A stretch of DNA of 43,750 nt from Verrucomicrobiota bacterium (GTDB taxonomy: Bacteria; Verrucomicrobiota; Verrucomicrobiia; Limisphaerales; UBA1096). The DNA is taken from the NCBI GenBank assembly GCA_014382705.1, contig JACNJE010000098.1:1-43750 (forward strand). Direction: 5' to 3'. The notes below the pieces were generated by a model. That model ran no database searches. It worked only from the letters and a program-made list of their open reading frames with translations, and was not told the DNA's origin. Made by a program: the position numbers and the translations under genes. Numbering within the stretch: the stretch's first letter is position 1; the number at the start of each line of letters is the position of its first letter. Shown piece after piece: positions 17,598-25,601 of the stretch.

Positions 17598-18749
17598 TTA
17601 TTGCGGCCACTGGCCCTCGACGATCGGCCGGGTGGCCAGCTTGGCCGGGTCGATGACGACGTGCTTGATGTTGGTTCGGTTGTGCGTGTAGGTCACGTGC
17701 ACGTTACCGTCGCTGGTCTGGATGACGGCCGGGTAGGAGAATTCGCCCGGCTGGTTCTCCAGCACGAGGGCGGCATCCCACGTCTTGCCGTCCCGCGAGA
17801 CGGAGACGTTGAGCGGCGAGCGGCCGCGCCGGGTGTGGTTATAGACGAGCAACGCACGGCCGTCGGCCAGCACCGTGCCGTCCGCCCCGGCGTTGGGGTT
17901 GGGCAGCTGGGTGCGCTTCATGCGGGTCCATTTCTGGCCGTTGTCGCTCGACCAGCAGTCGGTGAGCCGGCCGGACTTGGTGCGGCAAAGCGCCTGGATC
18001 GACCCGTCCGGATAGGCGAGCAGGGTGGGCTGGATGGCGGCGAAATCGAGCGGGGAGTTGAGCGGCTTGGTCTTGTTCCAGTACCGGTTCTGGACGTAGC
18101 GTTCCATATGCACGCGCCAGCCGGCGTCCTCGAGGCTCGAGCCGCATAGCAGGGTGCCGTTGGCGAGCTCGATCGGCTTGTTCTTCACCGGGCCGACATA
18201 GCCGTCCGGCAGGCGGATCGGCTTGCCCCAGGTCAACCCGTCGTCCGATGATTTTTTCATCATGCCCCACCATTGCCTCGGGTTGGGGCCGACCTTGTAG
18301 AAGAGCAGCAGCGTGCCGCTGGATTGCCGGAACAACACCGGGTTCCAGCACGGGTACTGAATGCGCTTGGCGGTGTCGACACCGTCTGCGACCGGCTTGG
18401 GGGCGGACCAGCCGCTGCCTTCGTTGCGCGACATCCAGATGACCACGTCGTACGCGCCTTCTTCCGCGCCGCCAAACCAGGCGGTCACGATGCCGCCCTC
18501 GATTTCCTCGATGGTCGAGGCATGCACGCCGGCGACCGGCATTTTCTCGGCGATCATCTCGCCGCCATACATTCCCGCCTGGTGCTCGAGGGAGTTGGCC
18601 ACATCGATCTCCACCGTCTTTGCCGACGGTTCCGCAGGGGCGGGCTGGGCCGGCTTCGTGTCGGTTTCCTGTGAAACCCCCGAGCCGGGCAGAACGAGAA
18701 ACACTGTCGCCAGAGTCAGCGCAGTCGCATATTTGAGATAGCGAATCAT
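17598..18749 (-). CDS. secreted sialidase-like (BNR repeat) protein
   Basis: 383 residues with a signal peptide (ALTLATVFLVLPGSGVSQ, about 10-27). The body is a beta-propeller of the BNR/neuraminidase-like type: VHASTIEEIEGGIVTAWFGG, DVVIWMSRNEGSGWS, YPCWNPVLFRQSSGTLLLFYK and GPVKNKPIELANGTLL are strongly conserved family blocks. Asp-box motifs include SSDDGLTWGKP, SSDNGQKWTRM and SRDGKTWDAA. Members are exo-sialidases or act on other sugar ends; the arginine triad cannot be confirmed by eye, so the substrate is open. The gene is 39 bases upstream of the TPR/glycosyltransferase gene and divergent from the HPr operon across a 181-base gap. Confidence 0.85.
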   Translation of the reverse strand: MIRYLKYATALTLATVFLVLPGSGVSQETDTKPAQPAPAEPSAKTVEIDVANSLEHQAGMYGGEMIAEKMPVAGVHASTIEEIEGGIVTAWFGGAEEGAYDVVIWMSRNEGSGWSAPKPVADGVDTAKRIQYPCWNPVLFRQSSGTLLLFYKVGPNPRQWWGMMKKSSDDGLTWGKPIRLPDGYVGPVKNKPIELANGTLLCGSSLEDAGWRVHMERYVQNRYWNKTKPLNSPLDFAAIQPTLLAYPDGSIQALCRTKSGRLTDCWSSDNGQKWTRMKRTQLPNPNAGADGTVLADGRALLVYNHTRRGRSPLNVSVSRDGKTWDAALVLENQPGEFSYPAVIQTSDGNVHVTYTHNRTNIKHVVIDPAKLATRPIVEGQWPQ

Positions 18750-18930
18750 AATCGATTTTGGAGTGCAGAAACCCCGTTATTGTTCAAACCAATCGCGCCT
18801 CCTTGCACGGCGGTCAATGCTGCCCAAGAAAGGGCCAGCGTCAATTCAGAAAAACCCCATTCCGCCCAAAAAAGCAAAAAAGTTGCCCAAACCCCCATTC
18901 TCAAGCAAGAATGCGCCGCTTTTTTGCCGG

Positions 18931-19224
18931 ATGAGCCACAAGAAAAACAACAGCGAAACGGGTAGCCGGGAGATGGTCGTGCAAAACCAGCTTGGCCTCC
19001 ACGCCCGCCCGGCGTCGATGTTTGTCAAGAGGGCGACCCGTTTCGAGAGCGAGATTCTCGTCGCAAAGGACGGGGAGGAGATCAACGGCAAAAGCATCAT
19101 GGGCCTGATGATGCTGGCCGCCGGCCCCGGTACGACGCTCACCGTCACGGCTAAGGGCAGCGACGCCACCGAGGCGCTCGACGAGCTGGAGGAACTCGTC
19201 AATCGTAACTTCGAGGAGGAATAA
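18931..19224 (+). CDS. HPr-like phosphocarrier protein
   Basis: Start set at ATG 18931, giving 97 residues with about ten extra N-terminal residues before the HPr fold. The phosphorylatable His24 lies in QLGLHARPASM, and Ser55 in INGKSIMGLMMLAA is the position used for regulatory phosphorylation by HPr kinase in bacteria that have one. HPr passes phosphate from enzyme I to PTS sugar permeases, but in this lineage it may be mainly regulatory; no other PTS gene is in the window. It is first in a tight series with gatC, gatA and gatB (14-base gap to gatC), so it is probably co-expressed with them. Not clearly PtsH versus NPr. Confidence 0.88.
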   Translation: MSHKKNNSETGSREMVVQNQLGLHARPASMFVKRATRFESEILVAKDGEEINGKSIMGLMMLAAGPGTTLTVTAKGSDATEALDELEELVNRNFEEE

Positions 19225-19238
19225 CCCCGACCCTGCCC

Positions 19239-19526
19239 ATGGCCAACAACGACTTTGACATCCGCTACGTCGCCAACCTGGCGCGGATTGCCCTGTCACC
19301 CGACGAGGAGGCGAAGCTTGGCGCTCAGCTTGGCGACATCCTCGGCTACGTGAAAAAACTGGAGGAACTCGACGTCGCCGGCGTGGAGCCGATGGCCCAC
19401 GCCGTGCCGTTGGCCAACGTCCTCCGCGCCGACGAGGTGCGCCCGTCGATCCCGCAGGAAGCCGCCTTGGCCAACGCGCCCAAGCAGGCCAACGGCCTGT
19501 TCATCGTGCCGAAGATCGTCGAGTGA
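19239..19526 (+). CDS. gatC: Asp-tRNA(Asn)/Glu-tRNA(Gln) amidotransferase subunit C
   Basis: 95 residues. The N-terminal helix [19 protein letters not shown] and the middle segment [22 protein letters not shown] are characteristic of GatC, which wraps around GatA and stabilises the complex; [21 protein letters not shown] is the usual C-terminal stretch. Its TGA stop shares one base with the gatA ATG (TGATG), so the two are translationally coupled. Two iterated palindromes encode PLANV and ALANA. Confidence 0.95.
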   Translation: MANNDFDIRYVANLARIALSPDEEAKLGAQLGDILGYVKKLEELDVAGVEPMAHAVPLANVLRADEVRPSIPQEAALANAPKQANGLFIVPKIVE

Positions 19527-20989
19527 TGCTGCACGAACTCACCCTGTCCGCCCTCACGGCCAAGCTCGCGGCCGGGGAGGTTTCCGCCCGCGAGGCGATG
19601 CTGGCCTGCCTCGACCGCATCGACGCCGTCGACGGCCAAGTCAACGCCTTCATGAGCCTCGATCGCGACGACGCGCTTGGCCAAGCGGAGGCCGCCGACG
19701 CCGCCTTGGCCAACGGCAGCACCCACGCCGCCCAACCGCTGCTTGGCGTGCCGGTCTCGCTGAAGGATTTGTTTTGCGCCAAGGGCCAGCCGGCCAACTG
19801 CTCGTCAAAAATTCTCGGCGATTTCCGCTCGCCGTACGACGGCACGGTCGTGCGCAAACTGCGCGACGCCGGCGCGGTGTTGTTCGGCCGCGTGAACATG
19901 GACGAGTTCGCGATGGGCAGCTCGACGGAAAACTCGGCATTCGGGCGCAGCCACAACCCGTGGGATTTGGAGCGCGTGCCGGGCGGCTCGAGCGGCGGCT
20001 GCGCGGCGTCGGTCGCGGCGCAGGAATGCTTCGCCAGCATCGGCACCGACACCGGCGGCTCGATCCGCCAACCGGCGGCGTTGTGCGGCTGCGTCGGGCT
20101 CAAGCCGACTTACGGGCGCGTGTCGCGTTACGGCGTGGGGGCGGTCGCCTCGTCGCTTGACCAGGTCGGCCCCTTGGCCCGGGACGTGCGCGACTCGGCG
20201 ACGCTGCTCGGCGCGATGGCCGGCCACGACCCGCGCGATTCGACCAGCGTCCCGACGGAGGTGCCGGACTACGCGGCCGGGCTCGGCGGCGACTTGAAGG
20301 GAATCAAGCTTGGTTTGCCGAGGGAATATCTCATCGACGGGATCGACCCGGAAGTGCGCGCGGCGTTCGACGCGGCGGTGAAGCAGTGCGAGGCGCTCGG
20401 CGCGGAGATTCACGAGGTGAGCATGCCGCACACCGAGTACGGCGTCGCGACCTACTACATCGTGGCGACCGCCGAGGCCAGCGCGAACCTGGCGCGCTTC
20501 GACGGCATCCGCTACGGCGAGCGCGTCGACGGCGACGACCCGTTTTCACTATACTGCAACACGCGAGGCCGGGGCTTCGGCGAGGAGGTCAAGCGGCGGA
20601 TCATTCTCGGAACCTACGTGTTGAGCAGCGGCTATTATGACGCCTATTATCTGCGGGCGCAAAAAGTGCGGACGCTTATCAAGCGCGACTTTGAGCAGGC
20701 GTTCGAGACGGTCGACGCGCTGATCACGCCGACCGTGCCGGCGCCGGCGTTCAAGGCAGGCGAAAAAATGGACGACCCGTTGCAGATGTATTTGTCCGAT
20801 ATTTTCACGATCTCCTGCAACCTGGCCGGCACGTGCGGCATCAGTTTGCCGTGCGGGTTCACGAGCGATCCGAAGCTGCCGATCGGTCTGCAGCTGCTCG
20901 GCAAGCCGTTCGGCGAGAGCGAGTTGCTGCAGATCGCCCATGCCTACGAACAGGCCACGCCGTGGCACACGGAAAGGGCCGCGCTCTGA
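19526..20989 (+). CDS. gatA: Asp-tRNA(Asn)/Glu-tRNA(Gln) amidotransferase subunit A
   Basis: The amidase subunit that releases ammonia from glutamine for transamidation. The ORF track uses the GTG at 19523, but the ATG at 19526 overlaps the gatC stop as TGATG and is preferred; it gives 487 residues. The amidase-signature catalytic triad is Lys80 in [11 protein letters not shown], Ser155 in PGGSSGG and Ser179 in [31 protein letters not shown] and the C-terminal SLPCGF are further family blocks. It is followed by gatB with the same TGATG overlap. Iterated palindromes encode ALGQAEA and ALANG near the N-terminus; none lies in the catalytic core. Confidence 0.97.
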   Translation: MLHELTLSALTAKLAAGEVSAREAMLACLDRIDAVDGQVNAFMSLDRDDALGQAEAADAALANGSTHAAQPLLGVPVSLKDLFCAKGQPANCSSKILGDFRSPYDGTVVRKLRDAGAVLFGRVNMDEFAMGSSTENSAFGRSHNPWDLERVPGGSSGGCAASVAAQECFASIGTDTGGSIRQPAALCGCVGLKPTYGRVSRYGVGAVASSLDQVGPLARDVRDSATLLGAMAGHDPRDSTSVPTEVPDYAAGLGGDLKGIKLGLPREYLIDGIDPEVRAAFDAAVKQCEALGAEIHEVSMPHTEYGVATYYIVATAEASANLARFDGIRYGERVDGDDPFSLYCNTRGRGFGEEVKRRIILGTYVLSSGYYDAYYLRAQKVRTLIKRDFEQAFETVDALITPTVPAPAFKAGEKMDDPLQMYLSDIFTISCNLAGTCGISLPCGFTSDPKLPIGLQLLGKPFGESELLQIAHAYEQATPWHTERAAL

Positions 20990-22413
20990 TGGAATACGAG
21001 GCCGTCATCGGGTTGGAAACCCATTGCCAACTCAAGACGAAGTCGAAAATGTTTTGCGGCTGCGCCAATGAGTTTGGCGCGGAGCCAAACACCAACGTCT
21101 GCCCGGTCTGCCTCGGCATGCCGGGCGTGTTGCCGGTACCCAACGAGCGTGCACTGCAGCTCACGGCGCTCACCGGCTATCTGCTGAACTGTGAGGTGCC
21201 AAGCTTCGCGAAGTTCGACCGCAAGAATTATTTTTACCCCGACGTCTGCAAGGATTACCAGATCACGCAGTACGACTTCCCGTCAACGACGACTGGCCAC
21301 GTGGACTTCGAGTTTGGCGATGGCCTCGAGCGGGTGCGCATCACACGCGCCCACCTCGAGGAGGATGTCGGCAAGAACAACCACTTCGAGCAGCACAGCG
21401 GCGTCGACTTCAACCGGGCCGGCGTGCCATTGCTCGAGATCGTCTCCGAGCCGGATCTGCGCAGCGCCGACATGGCGTACGACTACCTCAACGCGCTGAA
21501 GGACATCTTGATTTACGGCGGCATCAGCGACTGCGACATGGAGAAGGGCATGGTGCGATGTGACGTCAACATCAGCGTGCGCCCGAAGGGCACCGAGGAA
21601 CTCGGCGTGAAGGTGGAAATCAAGAACATGAACACCTTCAGCGGCGTGCGGCGCGCGATCAATTACGAGGTGCCGAGGCAGATCGAGACGCTCGAGAGCG
21701 GCGGCACGCTGGTGCAGGAAACGCGACGCTGGAACGATGTCGCCGGGATCACCGAGACCATGCGCACGAAGGAGCACGCGCACGATTACCGCTACTTCCC
21801 TGAGCCGGATTTAATGCCGCTCCGGCCGGACGAGGCTTGGCTGGCGGCGGTGCGCTCGCAGGTTGTCGAGCTGCCGCTCGTTCGCAAGCAGCGGTTCGTG
21901 ATCGACTACGGCATCCCGGCGCAGGACGCCGACGTGTTTGTCGGCAACGTTCCGCTGGGCGGCTTTTTCGAGCAGGCGGTCAAGGGGGCGGCCAACCCCA
22001 AGGCCATCGCCAACTGGGTGATCAATAACCTGCAGGCGCGCCTCACCGAGACCGGCAGCACGGTTGACGACCTGAAGTTCGAGCCGTCCGCCATTGTCGA
22101 GTTGGTCGCGATCATCGACGCCGGCACCATCAGCAGCACGGGCGGGCAGGAAGTGTTCGCGGAGTTGTTCGAGGATGGCGGCTCACCGGCGGCGATCGTC
22201 GAGGCCAAGGGCTTGGCCCAAGTCAGCGACAGCGGCGAATTGGAGCAGTGGTGCCGGGAGGCGATTGACGCCAACCCCGGCCCGGCGGACGACTTCCGCA
22301 ACGGCAAGGAGAACGCGATTAACTTTTTGAAAGGCCAAGTGATGAAAGCCAGCCGGGGCAAGGCCAACCCTCAGGTCGTTGGCGAAACCTTGGCCAAGCT
22401 GTTGAAAGGCTAA
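20989..22413 (+). CDS. gatB: Asp-tRNA(Asn)/Glu-tRNA(Gln) amidotransferase subunit B
   Basis: 474 residues from ATG 20989, which overlaps the gatA stop (TGATG). GatB phosphorylates the misacylated tRNA and transfers the amide. Start block EAVIGLETHCQLKTKSKMFC, the zinc-type CGC...CPVCLGMPG pattern, FDRKNYFYPDVCKDYQITQYD and ADMAYDYLNALKDI are conserved; the C-terminal third is the YqeY-like tRNA-binding domain ending in GKANPQVVGETLAKLLKG. Because GatCAB is complete, glutaminyl- and/or asparaginyl-tRNA are probably made by the indirect route. The only palindrome is at the very C-terminus (ETLAKLL); the rest of the gene is free of it. Confidence 0.97.
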   Translation: MEYEAVIGLETHCQLKTKSKMFCGCANEFGAEPNTNVCPVCLGMPGVLPVPNERALQLTALTGYLLNCEVPSFAKFDRKNYFYPDVCKDYQITQYDFPSTTTGHVDFEFGDGLERVRITRAHLEEDVGKNNHFEQHSGVDFNRAGVPLLEIVSEPDLRSADMAYDYLNALKDILIYGGISDCDMEKGMVRCDVNISVRPKGTEELGVKVEIKNMNTFSGVRRAINYEVPRQIETLESGGTLVQETRRWNDVAGITETMRTKEHAHDYRYFPEPDLMPLRPDEAWLAAVRSQVVELPLVRKQRFVIDYGIPAQDADVFVGNVPLGGFFEQAVKGAANPKAIANWVINNLQARLTETGSTVDDLKFEPSAIVELVAIIDAGTISSTGGQEVFAELFEDGGSPAAIVEAKGLAQVSDSGELEQWCREAIDANPGPADDFRNGKENAINFLKGQVMKASRGKANPQVVGETLAKLLKG

Positions 22414-22462
22414 GCCATTTTGTGGGCCGCCGAACAAATGGGGAGCGCACCGGGAGTGACGA

Positions 22463-22515
22463 GTTCCACCTCGTCCAATGGTAACTTAGACACGGGGCAA
22501 GGTGGAACTTGCCCC
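22463..22515. repeat. inverted repeats between gatB and the PqaA-like gene
   Basis: GTTCCACCT (22463-22471) is repeated in inverse at 22500-22508 (AGGTGGAAC), and an 8-base perfect stem GGGGCAAG (22494-22501)/CTTGCCCC (22508-22515) overlaps it with a 6-base loop. The two stems are mutually exclusive. There is no T run after either, so a simple terminator is unlikely. The 22414-22599 gap holds no convincing gene. Confidence 0.6.
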
Positions 22516-22599
22516 TCCTGCGGCCAAGCGTAACCTTGCCGGACGAGCAGGTGTGCGGTAAGCCAGTTGAAAGTTTTTGACACAATGACACGGAGACAG

Positions 22600-24045
22600 A
22601 TGAACATGACATCTCGCGGCCTTGCTGCGGTGCTGGTGGCCGGGGCCGCTTGGCCAAGCGCAACGGCAAGAGAGACGGCGCTCGACCGCTACGTGGCCAA
22701 GCCGGACCCGGCATACGAGTACCGGTTGGTTTCGACCACCGAAGGGAAGGGCGTCACCACCCATGTCGTCGAGATGACCTCGCAGCAATTCCTGACCGAG
22801 GCGGACGTCGACCGGACGCTGTGGAAGCATTGGTTGACCATTGCCCGGCCGCACCGGCTGAAGCACGACACCAGCCTGATGTTGATCGGCGGCGGCCGGA
22901 ACGGCGGGGAGCCCCCGTCAAAGGCGGAGGACATCATGGCGCAAATCGCGGTCAAGACCGGCTCGGTGGTCACCGGGCTGGGCATGATCCCCAACCAGCC
23001 GCTCCGCTTCGCCGGCGACGACCGCGACCGAACCGAGGATGCGCTCATCGCCTACACGTGGGACAAGTATCTGCGCACCGGCGACGAGCGGTGGCCGGCC
23101 CGCCTGCCGATGACCAAGGCGGTCGTGCGTGCGATGGACACCGTGACCGACTTTTTGGCCAAGCCGGAGGGCGGCGAGGTGGTGGTGGACAAGTTCGTGG
23201 CCGCTGGCGGCTCGAAGCGCGGCTGGACGACCTGGAGCGTGGCGGCGGTGGACAAGCGCGTGGTGGCCATCGTGCCGATCGTCATCGACATGCTCAACGT
23301 TGTCCCGTCGTTCAAGCACCATTACCGCGCCTACGGGTTTTACGCCCCGGCGGTGGGTGACTACGTGGAGATGGGCATCATGGGTTGGCAGGACACGCCC
23401 GAGTACCGGCGACTGCTCGAGCTCATCGAGCCGTACGAATATCTCGAGCGCTACACGATGCCCAAGTACCTCATCAACGCCTGCGGAGACCAATTCTTCC
23501 TGCCGGACTCGTGGAAGTTTTACTACAAGAATCTGCTCGGCCAAAAGCACCTCCGCTACGTGCCGAACGCCGGCCATTCGCTCAACGGCTCGGATGCCGT
23601 CTACAGCCTGGCCGCCTATTACAACGCCATTCTGAACCAGACCAAGCTGCCGGAGTACGACTGGAACGTGCAGGAGGACGGCTCGATCAAGGTGACCACC
23701 AAGGTGCAACCGAAGGAGGTGCTGCTTTGGCAATGCACCAACACGGAGACACGCGACTTCCGCATCGAGACCACCGGCAAAACCTGGACAAACAGCAAGT
23801 TGCGCCCGGTGAGCCGCGGTGTTTACGTGGGACGCGTGCCCGAGCCGGAGAAGGGCTGGACGGCGTTCATGGTGGAGTTGACCTACGCCGAGCCGATCCG
23901 GCACAGCCGATCCACCCGGCGCGGCGGGCGGCTTGGCCAAGCGACCGGCCGCGTGGGCGCGCCGTTCAAGTTCACCACCGGCGTGAATGTGCTGCCGGAA
24001 ACGATGCCGTTTGAGTTCAAGCCGATGCCAATCCCCAAACGGTAG
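22600..24045 (+). CDS. PhoPQ-activated pathogenicity-related (PqaA-like) secreted hydrolase
   Basis: 481 residues if started at ATG 22600, which has GGAG a few bases upstream; ATGs at 22585 and 22606 are also possible. A signal peptide (LAAVLVAGAAWPSATA) precedes an alpha/beta-hydrolase-like body of the PhoPQ-regulated protein family: TSLMLIGGGRNGGEPP, then AAGGSKRGWTTWSVAAVDKRV with the likely nucleophile Ser205, INACGDQFFLPDS (acid near 297-303) and NAGHSLNG (His326). These proteins are exported; their substrate is not established. The iterated palindrome encodes AAWPSA in the signal peptide, one of only two Trp-Pro readings in the window. It lies 186 bases after gatB and may have its own promoter. 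Confidence 0.88.
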   Translation: MNMTSRGLAAVLVAGAAWPSATARETALDRYVAKPDPAYEYRLVSTTEGKGVTTHVVEMTSQQFLTEADVDRTLWKHWLTIARPHRLKHDTSLMLIGGGRNGGEPPSKAEDIMAQIAVKTGSVVTGLGMIPNQPLRFAGDDRDRTEDALIAYTWDKYLRTGDERWPARLPMTKAVVRAMDTVTDFLAKPEGGEVVVDKFVAAGGSKRGWTTWSVAAVDKRVVAIVPIVIDMLNVVPSFKHHYRAYGFYAPAVGDYVEMGIMGWQDTPEYRRLLELIEPYEYLERYTMPKYLINACGDQFFLPDSWKFYYKNLLGQKHLRYVPNAGHSLNGSDAVYSLAAYYNAILNQTKLPEYDWNVQEDGSIKVTTKVQPKEVLLWQCTNTETRDFRIETTGKTWTNSKLRPVSRGVYVGRVPEPEKGWTAFMVELTYAEPIRHSRSTRRGGRLGQATGRVGAPFKFTTGVNVLPETMPFEFKPMPIPKR

Positions 24046-24061
24046 CGCTTGGCCAAGGGAG

Positions 24062-24131
24062 TGATCCGCAGATGACGCAGATTTTCGCAGATTCAAAAAT
24101 CGATCTGCGCACATCTGCGAAATCTGCGGAT
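24062..24131. repeat. GCAGAT-type hairpin repeat, copy 2 (complete)
   Basis: A 30-base left arm (24064-24093) and a 30-base right arm (24102-24131) pair at 25 of 30 positions across an 8-base loop. Each arm carries three spaced GCAGAT-like units. It lies between the convergent PqaA-like and NHL lipoprotein genes. The first 33 bases are identical to copy 1 at 11042. An iterated palindrome (24049-24056) sits just before it. Confidence 0.88.
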
Positions 24132-24146
24132 TGAAAAACTGAAAAC

Positions 24147-25262
24147 TCAGCCCTTCACGCGGACGAGCTTCATGATGCGCCCGTCCACGTTCCAGTCCTG
24201 CACGTACAGGTTGCCGTCGGCATCCCAGCCGGAGCCGTGCGTGCCGCTGAAGACACCTTCAATCCAGTCCGCCTGCTTGACGCCATAGTTGCGACCCTGC
24301 TTGGGATCCGGGTTGTGGCCAAGCACAGCCATGATGGTGTTGGTCTTGTCGAGGATCACGACGCGGCCGTGCAGGTCGGGAACCGAGACGTAGTCGCCTT
24401 GGACGGATACCGAGGTGGGCATGCCGAGGCCGCCGATGACTTCGTTGATGTATTCACCATCGAGGCTGTAGTGCAGCAGACGCCCCTTGGGCTGATGGTT
24501 GCGGTCGCAAATCAGCAGCCGGTTCGGCTCGTAGCGGGTGTCGAGCGTCATACCGTGCGCGGTGTTGAACTGGCGCGGGCCATTGCCCTTGGCCCCGAAG
24601 TGCTTCAGGTATTTGCCGGCCTTGTCGAAGGTGAAAATGATGTTGCTGGCGTAGCCGTCGGAGAGAAAGATGCGGCCGTCATTGGACACCGTGATGGCGG
24701 TTGGGCTAAACGGTTTCGCGGAAAGCCCGGACTCGGAAGGAAAGGGCAGCCGCAGCGCGACCTTGCCGTCGGCGGCGTTGAACTTGATGCCCTCCGCGTT
24801 TTTATTGCGTGCCCCGTACAGGTATTCCGTGCCGCCCTCGCTGCGAATCTCGATGTCGTGCAGGTTGGTGTACGGTTCGCCCAGGAAATCACGGGCCACC
24901 TTGCCGTCCGGCGAAAAGGCGATCACGCCCTTGTCGGCGCTGGTGTAGATCGTGCCGTCCTTGCCGATGATCACGCCGCCGTGCGTTGGGCCGATGGCGG
25001 ATTTGCCCTCCGCGGTGAGCCCCCAACCGGGGACGGTGTCAAAGGTCATCAGCCCGGTCCCCATCCGGACACCGGTGGGCGCATCCGGCTTGGCGTCGTG
25101 GTCATGGCCGTCGTGGTCATGGCCGTCGTGATCCCCTTCGGCGTGTTGATGTTCACCCTCGCCATGTCCGTGGTCAGTGTCGTGCGAATGTTGATTGGTG
25201 CATCCGGTTAAAAACAGGGTGGCAAAAAGAAAGGTAAAAAGTGAGGTAAAAAGAGTTTTCAT
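24147..25262 (-). CDS. NHL-repeat beta-propeller lipoprotein with His/Asp-rich N-terminus
   Basis: Start set at ATG 25262 (MKTLFTSLFTFLFATLFLTGC, lipobox LTGC, Cys21), giving 371 residues; the ORF-track start 65 codons upstream is not supported. Residues 24-58 are rich in His and Asp (HSHDTDHGHGEGEHQH, DGHDHDGHDHD), as in metal-binding tails of zinc or copper transport proteins. From about 75 to the end there are NHL-type propeller repeats (DGTIYTSADKGVIAFSPDGK, DGRIFLSDGYASNIIFTFD, KHFGAKGNGPRQFNTAHGM, DGNLYVQDWNVDGRI). It probably sits on the periplasmic side of a membrane. A metal-linked role is an inference from the tail alone. A small lipoprotein gene lies 59 bases upstream on the same strand. 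Confidence 0.85.
   Translation of the reverse strand: MKTLFTSLFTFLFATLFLTGCTNQHSHDTDHGHGEGEHQHAEGDHDGHDHDGHDHDAKPDAPTGVRMGTGLMTFDTVPGWGLTAEGKSAIGPTHGGVIIGKDGTIYTSADKGVIAFSPDGKVARDFLGEPYTNLHDIEIRSEGGTEYLYGARNKNAEGIKFNAADGKVALRLPFPSESGLSAKPFSPTAITVSNDGRIFLSDGYASNIIFTFDKAGKYLKHFGAKGNGPRQFNTAHGMTLDTRYEPNRLLICDRNHQPKGRLLHYSLDGEYINEVIGGLGMPTSVSVQGDYVSVPDLHGRVVILDKTNTIMAVLGHNPDPKQGRNYGVKQADWIEGVFSGTHGSGWDADGNLYVQDWNVDGRIMKLVRVKG
25095..25124. repeat. 15-base tandem repeat in the His/Asp-rich tail
   Basis: GTCGTGGTCATGGCC occurs twice in tandem and encodes repeated D/G/H residues of the NHL lipoprotein's metal-binding-like region on the minus strand. Unit length is a multiple of three. Confidence 0.8.
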
Positions 25263-25321
25263 AGCGGCGCAACCCTTGCCGCGCGGGAGCTCCATGGCAA
25301 GCTGTTTAGGCGCACTGAATG

Positions 25322-25495
25322 TCATTTTTCCCGGGGCCATTTCCGGAAGGGAAGCGTGGGCGGCTGGTGGCTTTCCTCGCGGAATTTTTTCCACTTGGCA
25401 CGTTGATCCAGTTTTTCCTCCCAGGTGGCGCAACCCGGGGCGCTCATGACAACCCAAAAGAGGGTGAGCCGTTGCAACAGCCGTTTCGTTCTCAT
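25322..25495 (-). CDS. small putative lipoprotein
   Basis: 57 residues from ATG 25495 (inside a longer track ORF that is otherwise a shadow). MRTKRLLQRLTLFWVVMSAPGC has a basic start, a hydrophobic stretch and a Cys preceded by APG, a plausible though imperfect lipobox. The remainder (ATWEEKLDQRAKWKKFREES...) is highly charged and probably helical. Codon third positions fit the genome. It lies 59 bases upstream of the NHL lipoprotein gene and 106 bases downstream of the lactonase-like gene, so all three may be one transcript. Function unknown. Confidence 0.52.
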   Translation of the reverse strand: MRTKRLLQRLTLFWVVMSAPGCATWEEKLDQRAKWKKFREESHQPPTLPFRKWPREK

Positions 25496-25601
25496 CCCAA
25501 CATGGTGGCGTAGGCTTGTACGGGCTGCGACTAGAACTGCGCGGTCTGCAAGTCGTTTCAAGCGTTCCATGGGAGTCCGGCGAGTGACGGTTAGCCCGAC
25601 G

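Noticed and set aside
22494-22515. Rho-independent terminator after gatB
   Set aside because: The stem is perfect but no T run follows on either strand, so I list it only as an inverted repeat.
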